This document shows, piece after piece, positions 1 to 8,611 of a DNA stretch of 64,000 bases. This DNA is from JANNBN01 sp963763885. GTDB lineage: Bacteria > Actinomycetota > Acidimicrobiia > Acidimicrobiales > JANYDT01. The position numbers and the translations under genes were made by a program. The notes beneath the pieces are model-generated. The model ran no database searches. It was not told where the DNA came from and was given only the letters and a program-made list of their open reading frames with translations. The number at the start of each line of letters is the position of its first letter. The first letter of the stretch is position 1. Location: NCBI GenBank assembly GCA_963763885.1, contig CAVXQD010000007.1:806001-870000 (forward strand). The letters are read 5' to 3'.

Positions 1-677
1 CGTTCACCGAGCACAGCGGCCAACGCGTCGAGTTCGGCCGGGCCGGCCCAACGGCTTGGCACGGGACGGTACGACTCGTCGATGTCGACGAAGCTTGTGG
101 ACATACCAACAGCGCCTGCGTCCAGGCACACTCGCAACAGGTCTGCCATTGCAGTGATTTCTGCTGGGGTGGCCACGCGCTGTTGAGCGTCATCACCCAT
201 CACGTACATGCGCAGTACGGAATGGCCAACCAAGGGAGCCACGTTCAGGGCGATGTTCTCCGTGAGGGCGTCCAACCAGCCGCCGAAGCTCTCACCCCAG
301 CGCCAGTCGACGCCGGCATCGAACGCGGCCTCTGGCATCTCTTCGATGAGGCGGAACATGCGGCTGAACGCGCCACGCTGTTCGGTACGCAGAGGGGCAA
401 GCGACAGCGAGCAGTTGCCGGGGACAACCGTGGTGACGCCATGCTCGATCGCTGGGAACGCGAACGGGTCGAAGCAGAGCTGTGCGTCGTAGTGCGTGTG
501 TGGGTCGATGAATCCGGGGGCGACGACCTTGCCCGCAGCATCGATCTCTCGACGAGCTTCGCCGGCACGACCGCCGACAGCGACCACCTTCCCGTCGAGG
601 ATGGAGACATCACCGCGGCGTCCGGGCAAACCGGAGCCATCGATGATCAGGCCGTTACGGATGACGAGATCGAGCAT
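1..677 (-). CDS. N-acyl-D-amino-acid deacylase family amidohydrolase (C-terminus beyond window)
   Basis: Metal-dependent amidohydrolase of the D-aminoacylase (amidohydrolase 3) family, which hydrolyses N-acyl-D-amino acids or related amides in the cytosol. ATG at 677 opens a frame that runs off the left edge, giving about 225 residues. The N-terminal beta-sandwich start (MLDLVIRNGLIIDGSG) and the metal-binding motif FIDPHTHYD (His60, His62) are visible, followed by GVTTVVPGNCSLSLAP and GHSVLRMYVMG, which are typical of this family. The start overlaps the last 31 bases of the small upstream gene, so the pair is probably cotranscribed. True substrate cannot be read from the sequence. Confidence 0.88.
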   Translation of the reverse strand, partial: MLDLVIRNGLIIDGSGLPGRRGDVSILDGKVVAVGGRAGEARREIDAAGKVVAPGFIDPHTHYDAQLCFDPFAFPAIEHGVTTVVPGNCSLSLAPLRTEQRGAFSRMFRLIEEMPEAAFDAGVDWRWGESFGGWLDALTENIALNVAPLVGHSVLRMYVMGDDAQQRVATPAEITAMADLLRVCLDAGAVGMSTSFVDIDESYRPVPSRWAGPAELDALAAVLGE

Positions 678-952
678 GATTCGCCCTTCCTGGTGGGAGT
701 TGCTTCGTTGGTCTGTGACTGGTCGGTCGGTGAATGCTGCTGCTCAACAAGGGCCGGGAGCACAACGCTCCACGGTTGCCCGACGAGTTCTTCCAGTGAA
801 TCGACACCGGCACGATCAAGCGATGCCAGGCACGCTTCTTCGTCAAGCGAGATGGTGGTTGTGCCGCCGTTGGGGTACGAGAGCACCACTTCAATTTCGG
901 CACGGCCGTCGTGACCACCAACGATGGCAGCCCGGCTGATGATCGCAGTCAT
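647..952 (-). CDS. Small conserved-looking hypothetical protein
   Basis: About 101 residues, MTAIISRAAIVGGHDGRAEI onward, with a beta-rich first half (EIEVVLSYPNGGTTTISLDEEA) and a short helix-forming middle (CLASLDRAGVDSLEELVG), then a Thr/Ser/Gln-rich tail. No signal peptide or membrane segment is evident. It ends inside the 5' end of the D-aminoacylase gene, which suggests coupling to it. I do not recognise a family. The composition of the first 70 residues is protein-like and no better frame exists here. Confidence 0.55.
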   Translation of the reverse strand: MTAIISRAAIVGGHDGRAEIEVVLSYPNGGTTTISLDEEACLASLDRAGVDSLEELVGQPWSVVLPALVEQQHSPTDQSQTNEATPTRKGESCSISSSVTA

Positions 953-985
953 CGCGAGCCTGTCATCGGGGCCGTCACGGGTTTG

Positions 986-1270
986 TCAGGCCGACTCGGC
1001 GGCTGCAGCGCGGGTTGTGACTGGGCTTGGCGCGCTGGTGGCGGTGGTCGCCGAGGCCGTGGCTGAGGCCGTGCTGGCGAGCGGCGGCTCGGTGAACACG
1101 ATGTCACTTGCGAGCAAGCCAACAGACCGGCCTAACCCGGCTCTGGCAGCGAGGTGAAGGTTCCAGGAAAGCAGCTGTTGATCAGCACCGTCTACCCCAG
1201 GCAACTCCCGTGCCGCAATCGCGACGAGGTCGTCTCCAGGTTGAGCAAAGACGTACGTCCGAGAAGCCAT
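986..1270 (-). CDS. Small LysM-like hypothetical protein
   Basis: 94 residues from ATG 1270. The N-terminal stretch TYVFAQPGDDLVAIAARELP resembles the beginning of a LysM or tail-protein-X type motif (Y-V-x-QPGDxLxxIAxRE). The C-terminus is an Ala/Thr/Ser-rich tail. It lies downstream of the GNAT gene on the same strand and just before the 101-residue gene, so it may be part of the same transcript. A reading frame extends further upstream but overlaps the GNAT 3' end; the internal Met preceding ASRTYVF is the better start. The role is unknown. Confidence 0.5.
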   Translation of the reverse strand: MASRTYVFAQPGDDLVAIAARELPGVDGADQQLLSWNLHLAARAGLGRSVGLLASDIVFTEPPLASTASATASATTATSAPSPVTTRAAAAESA

Positions 1271-1317
1271 GTCTCGCAGCGTACGGCGCAGGGCTGAAAA
1301 CAGATAAATCGAGGGGA

Positions 1318-1977
1318 TCAGACCCCCAGCAACTCCCGGCACGCGTCGAGGCCATCAACGCTCAGTTCCACTGGTGGAGCTGTCTCCAACCAGCGTTCAC
1401 GAGTGAGCAAGAAGCGCTGATGCGCGGCTGCTTCACCGCGACGGAGCAAGGTGGAGGTGCCGTTGAGTTCATAACCGCTGAGGATGGACACTCGCTGCGA
1501 CGCAGGGTTGTCTGCAAACGCACCGCTGGTGATTGCCTCCGCTCCCAGATGCTGGAACGCAAGGCGCAACACAACGGAACGCATGAGACGCCCAATCCCC
1601 TGTCCTTGGTATTCCTTGCCCAGCCACGACCCGCTCTCCGCTGTACGCAGCACGGGAAAGTTGGTTGCATGCAGGCCCTGCGAACCGACGATGCGTCCGT
1701 CGACTACCGCAACGAAACCCAGGTCCCACTTGTTGGGTGAGCAGTCCGCACGGCAACGCCAGTGATACTGCAGCGCGTGTCGTTCAAGTTCTGGTGACTC
1801 GAAGTCTGTCCATGGAACAAAGAAGGGCATCGTCTCGGGAGGGTGAATCCCCTGTGCCGCCAACGAAACCAACTCGGCAAGATCGTCGTCGTCAGGGATG
1901 CGGAGTTCGATACCCGGCGCGCTGACCCGCAAGCCGAACAGCGGCCACAAGTCTTCGATCTGTTTCGTATGAGCCAT
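1318..1977 (-). CDS. GNAT family N-acetyltransferase
   Basis: 219-residue cytosolic acetyltransferase of the GNAT fold that would transfer an acyl group from acyl-CoA to an amine. The acetyl-CoA pyrophosphate-binding motif A reads KEYQGQGIGRLMRS at about residues 121-134. Before it are the beta strands LGFVAVVDGRIVGSQGL, and after it ALGAEAITSGAFADNPASQR-type motif B with Asn near SVSILSGYE. The organisation is that of RimJ/RimL-like enzymes. Start chosen at the Met of MAHTKQIEDLW; an upstream extension of 13 residues is possible. The substrate is not predictable; neighbours give no hint. Confidence 0.85.
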   Translation of the reverse strand: MAHTKQIEDLWPLFGLRVSAPGIELRIPDDDDLAELVSLAAQGIHPPETMPFFVPWTDFESPELERHALQYHWRCRADCSPNKWDLGFVAVVDGRIVGSQGLHATNFPVLRTAESGSWLGKEYQGQGIGRLMRSVVLRLAFQHLGAEAITSGAFADNPASQRVSILSGYELNGTSTLLRRGEAAAHQRFLLTRERWLETAPPVELSVDGLDACRELLGV

Positions 1978-2044
1978 CGCCGATTCTTGCCGCAACGTCG
2001 CAGCGATGGCGGTCAATTTTCAGATCGTTCGTGCCTTCAGATCG

Positions 2045-3013
2045 TTAGAGCCACTGGCGTCGCTTGAAGTTGCGATACAGCAAGAAGCAAAGGGTGACCA
2101 TCACCGTGAGAACAAGCGGGTAGCCATACTTCCACCGCAGCTCTGGCATGGTGTCGAAGTTCATGCCATAGATGCCGGCGATCATCGTAGGTACAGCGAT
2201 GATCGCGACCCACGCGGAGATCTTGCGCATGTCTTCGTTCTGTCGCATACCCACCTGAGCAACGTTCGCGTGGAGCGCGCCATCAAGGAGGGCGTCCAAC
2301 GACCGCAACTGGTCGGAAGTGCGGAGTACGTGGTCATGCACGTCACGGAAATACGCTGCCGATTGCGCGTCGATCGGGCCAGGGCTGGACGCCAACTCCG
2401 ACATGGTCGGCTCGAGCGGGTCCACCGCCCGGCGAAACTCCAGAACCTCGCGTTTCAACTTGAAAATGCGTTGGGCGTGCGCCGCTCGCGGAGAGCTGAA
2501 CACCTCCAGTTCGATCTCATCGATGTCTCCGTTCAGCCCACGCATGACGGGCGCGTAGTCATCGACAACTGCATCGGAAATTGCGTAGAGAACAGAGGTC
2601 GGGCCCCAACGGAGAGAGTCCGGATCGGCTTCGATCTTGTGTCGGAGAACGGCGAGCCCTCCCACCTGTCCGTGCCGTACCGTGACGATGAAGTCTTTTC
2701 CAACGAAGGCCATGAGCTGCCCGACCTCGATCACCTCGTTGGCATCGACGTACCGAGCTGGTTTGAGGACCACAAACACCATGTCCCCATACGGTTCAAA
2801 CTTTGGCCGTTGGTGGGCGTGGATGGCGTCTTCTACTGCGAGGGGGTGCAGATCGAACACCTCTGCGATGGTGCTGAACTCGGCAGCTGTTGGTTCGTGG
2901 AGCCCCAACCAGACAAACCCCCCACTGGCCCGCGCGTCGGCCAATGCGGCCGCAGCGTCGGTGTAGGACCCGTGACGCGAACCGTTGACGTACGAAGCGA
3001 AATCGACAACCAT
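2045..3013 (-). CDS. corA: CorA family divalent cation transporter
   Basis: 322-residue membrane protein that forms a pentameric Mg2+ (or Co2+/Ni2+) channel. The cytosolic alpha/beta domain fills residues 1-240 (FVWLGLHEPTAAEF, DAIHAHQRPKFEPYGD are CorA-typical). The long helix follows and then two C-terminal transmembrane helices. The selectivity motif YGMNF sits at about residues 282-286, right after TM1 (WVAIIAVPTMIAGI), and TM2 is PLVLTVMVTLCFLLY, ending in a basic tail. The length and architecture are complete. It stands alone between the GNAT and molybdenum hydroxylase genes. Confidence 0.95.
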   Translation of the reverse strand: MVVDFASYVNGSRHGSYTDAAAALADARASGGFVWLGLHEPTAAEFSTIAEVFDLHPLAVEDAIHAHQRPKFEPYGDMVFVVLKPARYVDANEVIEVGQLMAFVGKDFIVTVRHGQVGGLAVLRHKIEADPDSLRWGPTSVLYAISDAVVDDYAPVMRGLNGDIDEIELEVFSSPRAAHAQRIFKLKREVLEFRRAVDPLEPTMSELASSPGPIDAQSAAYFRDVHDHVLRTSDQLRSLDALLDGALHANVAQVGMRQNEDMRKISAWVAIIAVPTMIAGIYGMNFDTMPELRWKYGYPLVLTVMVTLCFLLYRNFKRRQWL

Positions 3014-3079
3014 CGGCTCAGTTTCCCATCCGAATCACCGGCGCCGCGTTCAAGCACGCCCAGCAAGGCCTTTTGACCG

Positions 3080-5335
3080 TTACGGATGCTCTCCTTGGAT
3101 GGCACGCCAAACCCGTTCGCCGGTGAAGGGAAAATCGAGATGTCGTACTCCGTAAAGGGCGAGGGCGTCGATGACCGCGGATTGGATGGCAGGGGTGGCG
3201 ACGACGGTGCCTGACTCGCCGATTCCTTTGACGCCCAGTGGGTTCAACGGAGACGGGGTTTCCATTTCGTGGGTTTCGAACGAGATGGTCTCTGCGCTGG
3301 AGATCAACCCGTAGTCAGCGAACGTTGAGGTGAGCGGGTTACCGTCCTCGTCGTAGACCATCTCCTCGGTGAGACACGCTCCCATAGCAAGACCGAGTCC
3401 GCCATGAACCTGCCCCTCAGCGAGCATCGGGTTGAGGATGGTTCCTGCGTCGTCGACGCAGACGATCTGGCGGACGCTGACGGCTCCGGTCTCGGTGTCG
3501 ATTTCAACGACGGCGACACACGCCCCAAACGCAAACGAACCAGCGCCGGTTGCTTTGTAGTTGGTCTGCGTAGAGAGTTCACCGATCGCAGACCACTGGA
3601 CGGATCGGCTTGGCGTTCCGGCAACGTGGAACCCAGTGGACGGGTCGAAGACGATATCTTCGACCGCTGCCTCGAGGAGCTCAGCGGCGCGAGTCCGTGC
3701 GAGGTCGATGACTTCGTTGGCAGCTTGGAACGAGGCCGATCCACCAAGTTGCGCGGACCGGGAACCGAGGGTGCCGCCGCCGTACGTTGCGGCAGGGAGG
3801 TCCGTGTCGGAGTGCAGAACGGTGATGTGGTGGGCAGCAATGCCAAGTTTTTCGGAGAGAAGGTCGGCGAACGTGGTTTCGTGGCCTTGACCGTGTGGTG
3901 AGGTGCCCACGACCAAGGTGACGGTGCCGTCGGCGTGAACATCGATGGATGCGGCTTCACCTTCCCCACCGCCGGTGATTTCGACCGTGCACGACACACC
4001 GATCCCAAGCTGGATCGGATGGCCGCCCTCCCGCCGACGAGCTTGTTCATTTCGTAGGTCCGCGTACTTTGCTGCCGCTATGCAACGTCGGAGCGCTTCA
4101 CCGTAACGCCCGCTGTCATAGGTGGCACCAACGGCTGTGGCGTACGGGAATTGGTCGTCAGCAACGACGTTGCGCAGCCGCACATCGACGGGATCCATCC
4201 CCAGAGCGGTGGCGTACAGGTCGACGGCGCGTTCGATGTCGCATGCAGCTTCGGGGCGGCCGGCGCCACGGAAGGCGACGGTTGGCGTGGTGTTGGTGAC
4301 GACCGATGTCCCTTCAACCCGAGCCTTTGGGATGGCATAGACACCAGTACCTGACGCACGCAGGTTGGTTGAGATGAATGTGCCCATGGCGGGGTAGGCG
4401 CCCGAGTCCTGTAACGCCTTCACTTCATATGCGCGAATATCACCGTCTCGGGTACCCCCGAGGCGAACCTGGTGCGAGGAGGCTCGTCCGTGGCCCATGG
4501 CAACCATGGCTTCGCTGCGGGTTTGAGCCCAACGGATGGGACGGTTGATGTGGCGTGCGAGGAACGCGACAACGACATCTTCGGGGTAGCAGCCGTAACC
4601 GCTTTTCGCACCGAACCCACCGCCAACATCTGGTGCGATCGCCCGAACTGTTCCTGGCTCGAGGCCCAGCGCGCATTCGATGACGTACTTCGCTCCTGCT
4701 GGACGTTGCGAACACACCCACGACGTGAGTCGACCATCGGCACCCCACGCGGCGGCGCCCGCCAACGGTTCGATGGGGCTGGGGTTGAGGCGAGGGTGGC
4801 GGATCGTCACGTCGACGACCACATCGCAGTCAGCGAATGGGTCTTCCTCGAACGGTGGTTGGGTCCAGTGAAACGAGACGTTGGTACCCGCGTGAGGGTG
4901 CAGGAGCAGCCCATCGGCCAACGACTCTTCCAGTTGCGTGACAACGGGACGCGGCTCGTAGTCAACAACGACCCACTCCAGTGCGTCTGCTGCGATAGCC
5001 GGTGATTCGGCGAGCACAACAGCGACGGGCTCTCCCACAAATCGGACCACACCATCTGCCAGCATCGGGCGCACCATTGCCTTGTTCATCATTGGCAAAC
5101 GTGGAGGAAGCGGCCACACGTCGAGGTCGGCTGCGGTGAACACACCGATGACACCGTCGAGCGCTACCGCGTCGGACGTATCGATCGAGCTAATGCTTGC
5201 GTGCGCGATGGTGGACCGGACGAATGCGGCAAAGCAGGCACCTTCGAGTTGCGGCAGGCGGAGGTTGTCGATGAACGTTCCCTCGCCGCGGAGAAGCGGA
5301 CCGTCTTCTCGACGCAGCGAACGACTCACGCTCAT
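3080..5335 (-). CDS. Xanthine dehydrogenase / aldehyde oxidase family molybdenum hydroxylase, large subunit
   Basis: 751-residue catalytic subunit that binds molybdopterin cytosine dinucleotide and hydroxylates an aldehyde, CO-like or heterocyclic substrate. The N-terminal a/b hammerhead domain (about 15-130) and the long Mo-binding region are complete. DVGGGFGAKSG occurs at 236-246. The active-site loop is AFRGAGR (354-360), matching the form II CoxL-like pattern AYRGAGR and lacking the AYXCSFR loop of true CO dehydrogenase. The catalytic Glu is in GIGESG (Glu707). It overlaps the HpcH aldolase by ATGA, so it is the last gene of the aromatic-degradation operon. No FAD-binding or 2Fe-2S small subunit gene lies beside it, which is unusual because these enzymes normally work as LMS heterotrimers. 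Confidence 0.92.
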   Translation of the reverse strand: MSVSRSLRREDGPLLRGEGTFIDNLRLPQLEGACFAAFVRSTIAHASISSIDTSDAVALDGVIGVFTAADLDVWPLPPRLPMMNKAMVRPMLADGVVRFVGEPVAVVLAESPAIAADALEWVVVDYEPRPVVTQLEESLADGLLLHPHAGTNVSFHWTQPPFEEDPFADCDVVVDVTIRHPRLNPSPIEPLAGAAAWGADGRLTSWVCSQRPAGAKYVIECALGLEPGTVRAIAPDVGGGFGAKSGYGCYPEDVVVAFLARHINRPIRWAQTRSEAMVAMGHGRASSHQVRLGGTRDGDIRAYEVKALQDSGAYPAMGTFISTNLRASGTGVYAIPKARVEGTSVVTNTTPTVAFRGAGRPEAACDIERAVDLYATALGMDPVDVRLRNVVADDQFPYATAVGATYDSGRYGEALRRCIAAAKYADLRNEQARRREGGHPIQLGIGVSCTVEITGGGEGEAASIDVHADGTVTLVVGTSPHGQGHETTFADLLSEKLGIAAHHITVLHSDTDLPAATYGGGTLGSRSAQLGGSASFQAANEVIDLARTRAAELLEAAVEDIVFDPSTGFHVAGTPSRSVQWSAIGELSTQTNYKATGAGSFAFGACVAVVEIDTETGAVSVRQIVCVDDAGTILNPMLAEGQVHGGLGLAMGACLTEEMVYDEDGNPLTSTFADYGLISSAETISFETHEMETPSPLNPLGVKGIGESGTVVATPAIQSAVIDALALYGVRHLDFPFTGERVWRAIQGEHP

Positions 5336-6162
5336 TGGTTGGTACCGAACGTGATTGCGTCGGGGACTGCCGAGCGAGACGACGCGAGGTCAGCACGGAG
5401 GGCGGCGAAAACGGGCGTCTGGTCGTACCCCACGGTGATCATCTGGAATCCCTGTTTCGCTCGGGTCTCTGTGAGCGCCGCAGAAGCTTGGATGCCGGCA
5501 ACAACGCCGTGGCGTCGGCAGGCTTCGATGATGGTGGTGAGCGCGTCCTGGAACCGTTGATCCGCATTGTCCATCAGTGGCGGGAGCCCAAGTGTGAGAG
5601 ACAAGTCGGCCGGGCCGACGTAGATCGCATCAATGCCTGGGACGGCCAGGATCTCGTCGATGTTTTCGACCGCTTCGATGGTCTCGATCATAGGGAGACA
5701 GGCCACGCGTTCGTTGGCCCAACGAAAATATCCCGCGCCGTGACGGACCATGGCGCCGATTGGCCCCATGCTTCGTTTACCAACCGGGGCGTAACGACAC
5801 GAAGCAACCGCTTGGGCAGCTTCGGCAGCGGTGTTCACCATGGGGATGACAACACCGAGCGCGCCCGCATCAAGGACCCGGCCGATCATGGCGGGCTCGT
5901 TCCATGGCACGCGCACAATGGGGGTTGCCGACGTCCGTGAGAGTCCTTGCAGCATTGCAACCGTGGCACTGAAATCAGCAAGGCCGTGCTGCATGTCTAT
6001 GCACACGTAGTCATAACCGGCGTCACCCGCCACTTCGGCAACGAGCGGTTCGCGTAGGAACATCCATGCCCCAAGCGTGGTGACCCCGTCGTTCCAACGT
6101 TCCCGCAAGGATGCCGGGCCTGATCGAGCGGTGGCAGTCGCAGGTGTCGTCTGGGGGCTCAC
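5332..6162 (-). CDS. HpcH/HpaI-type aldolase (4-hydroxy-2-oxo acid aldolase)
   Basis: 276-residue class II aldolase of the HpcH/HpaI family, a TIM barrel that cleaves 4-hydroxy-2-oxoacids to pyruvate plus an aldehyde, the last step of meta-cleavage routes. Recognisable blocks are YDYVCIDMQHGLADF (His base), PIVRVPWNEPAMIGRVLDAGA, LPMIETIEAVENIDEI (metal-binding Glu) and IDAIYVGPADLSLTLG (metal-binding Asp). The start is GTG at 6162 within GTGA, overlapping the hydratase stop; the 3' end overlaps the molybdenum hydroxylase start as ATGA. About 20 N-terminal Ala/Thr/Pro-rich residues precede the barrel. Confidence 0.93.
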   Translation of the reverse strand: MSPQTTPATATARSGPASLRERWNDGVTTLGAWMFLREPLVAEVAGDAGYDYVCIDMQHGLADFSATVAMLQGLSRTSATPIVRVPWNEPAMIGRVLDAGALGVVIPMVNTAAEAAQAVASCRYAPVGKRSMGPIGAMVRHGAGYFRWANERVACLPMIETIEAVENIDEILAVPGIDAIYVGPADLSLTLGLPPLMDNADQRFQDALTTIIEACRRHGVVAGIQASAALTETRAKQGFQMITVGYDQTPVFAALRADLASSRSAVPDAITFGTNQ

Positions 6163-6974
6163 GGTTTCGCCGTCGCTACCGGAGACGAAGTGGCGAACGT
6201 GACATCGCCAAGCGTGTTGAACAGAGCGGTGATGGTGTCACCGGCGGCGAACGGGATGGCCTTCACGAACGACCCGGACAACACAACGCTTCCTGCGGTC
6301 ATGGATACGCCAAAGGATGCGAGCTTGTTGGCAAGCCACACAACAGCGTTGATGGGGTTGCCCATCACTGCCGATCCGACACCCGTTTCTTCAATGATGC
6401 CGTTCTTGTGCAGCGCCGCGCCCTCGCGTCGAATGTCGAGATCGGTGAGGCGCGCTGGCCGGCCGCCCAGCACAACCAGACCGCACCATGCGGCGTCGGC
6501 AACGCTGTCGATGAGGGGCTTCGGTCCGCGGCCGCTGTAACGGCTGTCGACGATCTCAATAGCCGGGAGCACAAAGTCCGTGGCCCGAATGACATCCGCT
6601 GCGTTGACGCACGGGCCGGTGAGGTCTCGCCCGAGCACGAACGCAATTTCGATTTCGACCAGCGGCCGGTTGAGGCGCGTCATGTCGATCGTTGAACCTT
6701 CTGGCACGATCCAGTCGTCGGTCAACGTGCCGAAATCGGGTTCCGTGGCTCCCGTCATCTGCTGCATAGCCTTTGACGTCAGGCCGACCTTGTGACCTTT
6801 AATGGTGCGACCCGATGCGATCTTCAGCTCGGTGACAAGCTGCGCTATCCGGTAGGAGTCCTCGATGTCCGCTTCGGGATGCGTAATGGTGAACGGTTCG
6901 ATTGGCACGTTGTTTGCTTCGGCCGCAAACAGAGCCTCGGCCATGGCCGTGCGTTGTTGAGCGGTGAGGATCAC
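6159..6974 (-). CDS. 2-oxo-alkenoate hydratase (2-keto-4-pentenoate / 2-oxohept-3-ene-1,7-dioate hydratase family)
   Basis: 271-residue member of the MhpD/HpcG hydratase family, which also includes 4-oxalocrotonate decarboxylase. It would add water to a 2-oxo-alkenoate to give the substrate of the adjacent aldolase. Family blocks: SYRIAQLVTELKIASGRTIKGHKVGLTSKAMQ, then PLVEIEIAFVLGRDL (metal-binding Glu-x-Glu) and LPAIEIVDSRYS. The start is taken as GTG 6974 (VILTAQQRTAMAEALF) because it forms a GTGA overlap with the upstream FAH gene, as at the other junctions here; an in-frame ATG further upstream would overlap that gene by 43 bases. Hydratase and decarboxylase cannot be separated by eye. 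Confidence 0.9.
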   Translation of the reverse strand: MILTAQQRTAMAEALFAAEANNVPIEPFTITHPEADIEDSYRIAQLVTELKIASGRTIKGHKVGLTSKAMQQMTGATEPDFGTLTDDWIVPEGSTIDMTRLNRPLVEIEIAFVLGRDLTGPCVNAADVIRATDFVLPAIEIVDSRYSGRGPKPLIDSVADAAWCGLVVLGGRPARLTDLDIRREGAALHKNGIIEETGVGSAVMGNPINAVVWLANKLASFGVSMTAGSVVLSGSFVKAIPFAAGDTITALFNTLGDVTFATSSPVATAKP

Positions 6975-7849
6975 TTCGCCTCCAGTGCCTTCTCGGCATC
7001 CCGGGCTGCCCACCAGTCGCCGCCAAGTGCGACCCGTCTGATCGCATCGGTGTCGTGGGGTTGATGGCCAACCTTGTGTGACGGCGCCGGCTTTTCCGCG
7101 ACGGTGTTGGAGAGTCGGCCGACGCCCGTTACTTCGACTTCAACAACATCGCCTGGTTGCATCGGCCGTGAGTTTGCAGGGGTACCGGTGAGGATCACAT
7201 CGCCGGGCAGCAGCGTGATGTGGCGGCACAGGTCAGCCAGGATGTAGTCGATCCCGAACGTCATGTTTGAAACCGGGTCCTCTTGTACAACTTTTCCATT
7301 GATGTATGTGCGCAGAGTTTCCCTGCGGATGTCGATGCCGGAAACGATGCCAGGGCCAACAGGGCAGTATCCATCCACGCCTTTGACGCGGGTCATGCCA
7401 CCCTGGTCGGTCTCCCGATAGTCGTGCAGTCCAACATCGTTGGCGGGAGCAAACCCTGCGATGTGGTCCCACACATCGCCAGGGGCGACGTCGGTCATCG
7501 GCCGCCCGACGATTGCTGCGATCTCACCTTCGTAGTTGATGAACTGGCAATCGGCTGGGCGGTACAACATGCCCCGATGGCTGTTCATTGCGGTGGGCGG
7601 CTTCTGGAAGTACGTCGGTTCGCTCAGCGAAGGCGCCCGAAACTCGACACGACGCGAGTCGTAGTTCAAATGAATGCAGATGATCTTTGACGGATCACAC
7701 GGCGGCAAGTAGATCGCCGTCGCCTCGTCAACTCGGCGCCCACCAGGGAGAACCAGTTCGGTGCCATCCTCTGACGGCGTAACCCATTGCGGATAGCCGC
7801 CATGGACGATGCGGCGCAGTTCTCGGCGGTCGCCCTCTAACACGTTCAT
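6971..7849 (-). CDS. Fumarylacetoacetate hydrolase family protein (HpcE/HpaG-like isomerase/decarboxylase)
   Basis: 292-residue FAH-fold enzyme. The catalytic region NYEGEIAAIVGRPMTDV contains the metal-binding Glu-x-Glu, and DVGLHDYRE carries the third acidic ligand; GDVILTGTPANSRPMQPGDVVEVEV is the conserved C-terminal block. Families of this type decarboxylate or isomerise ring-cleavage products before hydration, which fits its place as first gene of the minus-strand arm. Start at ATG 7849, preceded by the Shine-Dalgarno-like GGGAGAC; an upstream extension is unlikely because it runs into the divergent promoter. The C-terminal 40 residues are a polar tail. Confidence 0.92.
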   Translation of the reverse strand: MNVLEGDRRELRRIVHGGYPQWVTPSEDGTELVLPGGRRVDEATAIYLPPCDPSKIICIHLNYDSRRVEFRAPSLSEPTYFQKPPTAMNSHRGMLYRPADCQFINYEGEIAAIVGRPMTDVAPGDVWDHIAGFAPANDVGLHDYRETDQGGMTRVKGVDGYCPVGPGIVSGIDIRRETLRTYINGKVVQEDPVSNMTFGIDYILADLCRHITLLPGDVILTGTPANSRPMQPGDVVEVEVTGVGRLSNTVAEKPAPSHKVGHQPHDTDAIRRVALGGDWWAARDAEKALEAK

Positions 7850-7994
7850 CAGTTGTCTCCCTTGGTGTGCCCTCGGACACACTAAACGTTTCGGAAAAAC
7901 CAAGCAAGCGCTTGTTGCGTCTAATGGAGACTTCTGTCACACTTCTCGTCAATCGCCGTCCGGTGAACAAAGCACTTCACACAAGGGGAATTCC
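7850..7994. promoter_or_regulatory. Divergent promoter region of the aromatic cluster, with perfect palindrome
   Basis: The 145 bases between the FAH-type gene and the extradiol dioxygenase must hold both promoters. A perfect 10-base palindrome CAAGCGCTTG lies at 7905-7914, extended imperfectly to GCAAGCGCTTGTTGC, and a second inverted repeat GTGTG...CACAC lies at 7866-7883. Either could be an operator for a regulator of both arms. The TetR gene at 11.2 kb is the nearest candidate regulator, but this link is inference. Confidence 0.4.
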
Positions 7995-8549
7995 ATGTCG
8001 TCTACGCGCCCGTCTCGACCCTCGGTTAACCATTTGGTGTTGGGCGTCAGAGACATCGAGACGTCACACCATTTCTACTGTGACGTCCTCGGATTCGAGC
8101 AGTGTGGAACGTTCACCTCTCCGATGCAACCTCCGCCAGTCATGCGTTTTTACCGCGGCCACCCCGACCATCACCACGATGTAGCGCTGCAACAGATTCC
8201 GGACCCCCAGAATGCACCACCGGTCCCCGCATGGAACATCTTTGCGAAAGCGCCGGGAATCGCCCACATAGCTCTTGCGTATGGAACGCGTGAGGAATGG
8301 CTGGCACAGGTTGAGCACGTGCAGGCCATGGACGTCCCTATTGCCTTGCGAGGCAATCACGGCATGACGCATAGCGCTTATGTGGTGGACCCCGACGGTC
8401 ACGGCATCGAGATGGTCTACGAACTACCAGCCGAGGTGTGGGAAGGCGATCTCGATACAGCACTCAGCTACTTCGAGTTGCTCCCCAACAAGGGGCCAGA
8501 AGTGCTGCAGGACTCCACCGACTACAAGCACTTCACCGCTACCGCCTGA
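7995..8549 (+). CDS. VOC-family extradiol dioxygenase (catechol 2,3-dioxygenase-like)
   Basis: 184-residue protein of the vicinal oxygen chelate superfamily with two beta-alpha-beta modules. Probable metal ligands are His13 (VNHLVLGV), a His in PGIAHIALAYG and the Glu in GHGIEMVYE, giving the 2-His-1-Glu iron triad of extradiol dioxygenases. SAYVVDPDGHGIEMVYE is the standard C-terminal signature. It would cleave a catechol ring meta to the hydroxyls, fitting the neighbours. ATG 7995 has a good Shine-Dalgarno (AAGGGGAA) nine bases upstream, which excludes the longer open frame reaching back to 7809. The protein is shorter than classical catechol 2,3-dioxygenases (about 300 residues), so it is a single-repeat type. 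Confidence 0.88.
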   Translation: MSSTRPSRPSVNHLVLGVRDIETSHHFYCDVLGFEQCGTFTSPMQPPPVMRFYRGHPDHHHDVALQQIPDPQNAPPVPAWNIFAKAPGIAHIALAYGTREEWLAQVEHVQAMDVPIALRGNHGMTHSAYVVDPDGHGIEMVYELPAEVWEGDLDTALSYFELLPNKGPEVLQDSTDYKHFTATA

Positions 8550-8611
8550 GTGCGCTGAGCACCTCGCATCACTGAAACAAACCGAACGAACCGAACGAAG
8601 AAGGAGCGGCG

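Noticed and set aside
2006..3076. 356-codon plus-strand frame opposite corA
   Set aside because: Antisense shadow of CorA; no motif.
3080..5335. Carbon monoxide dehydrogenase (CoxL form I)
   Set aside because: The active-site loop is AFRGAGR, not AYXCSFR, and coxM/coxS are missing.
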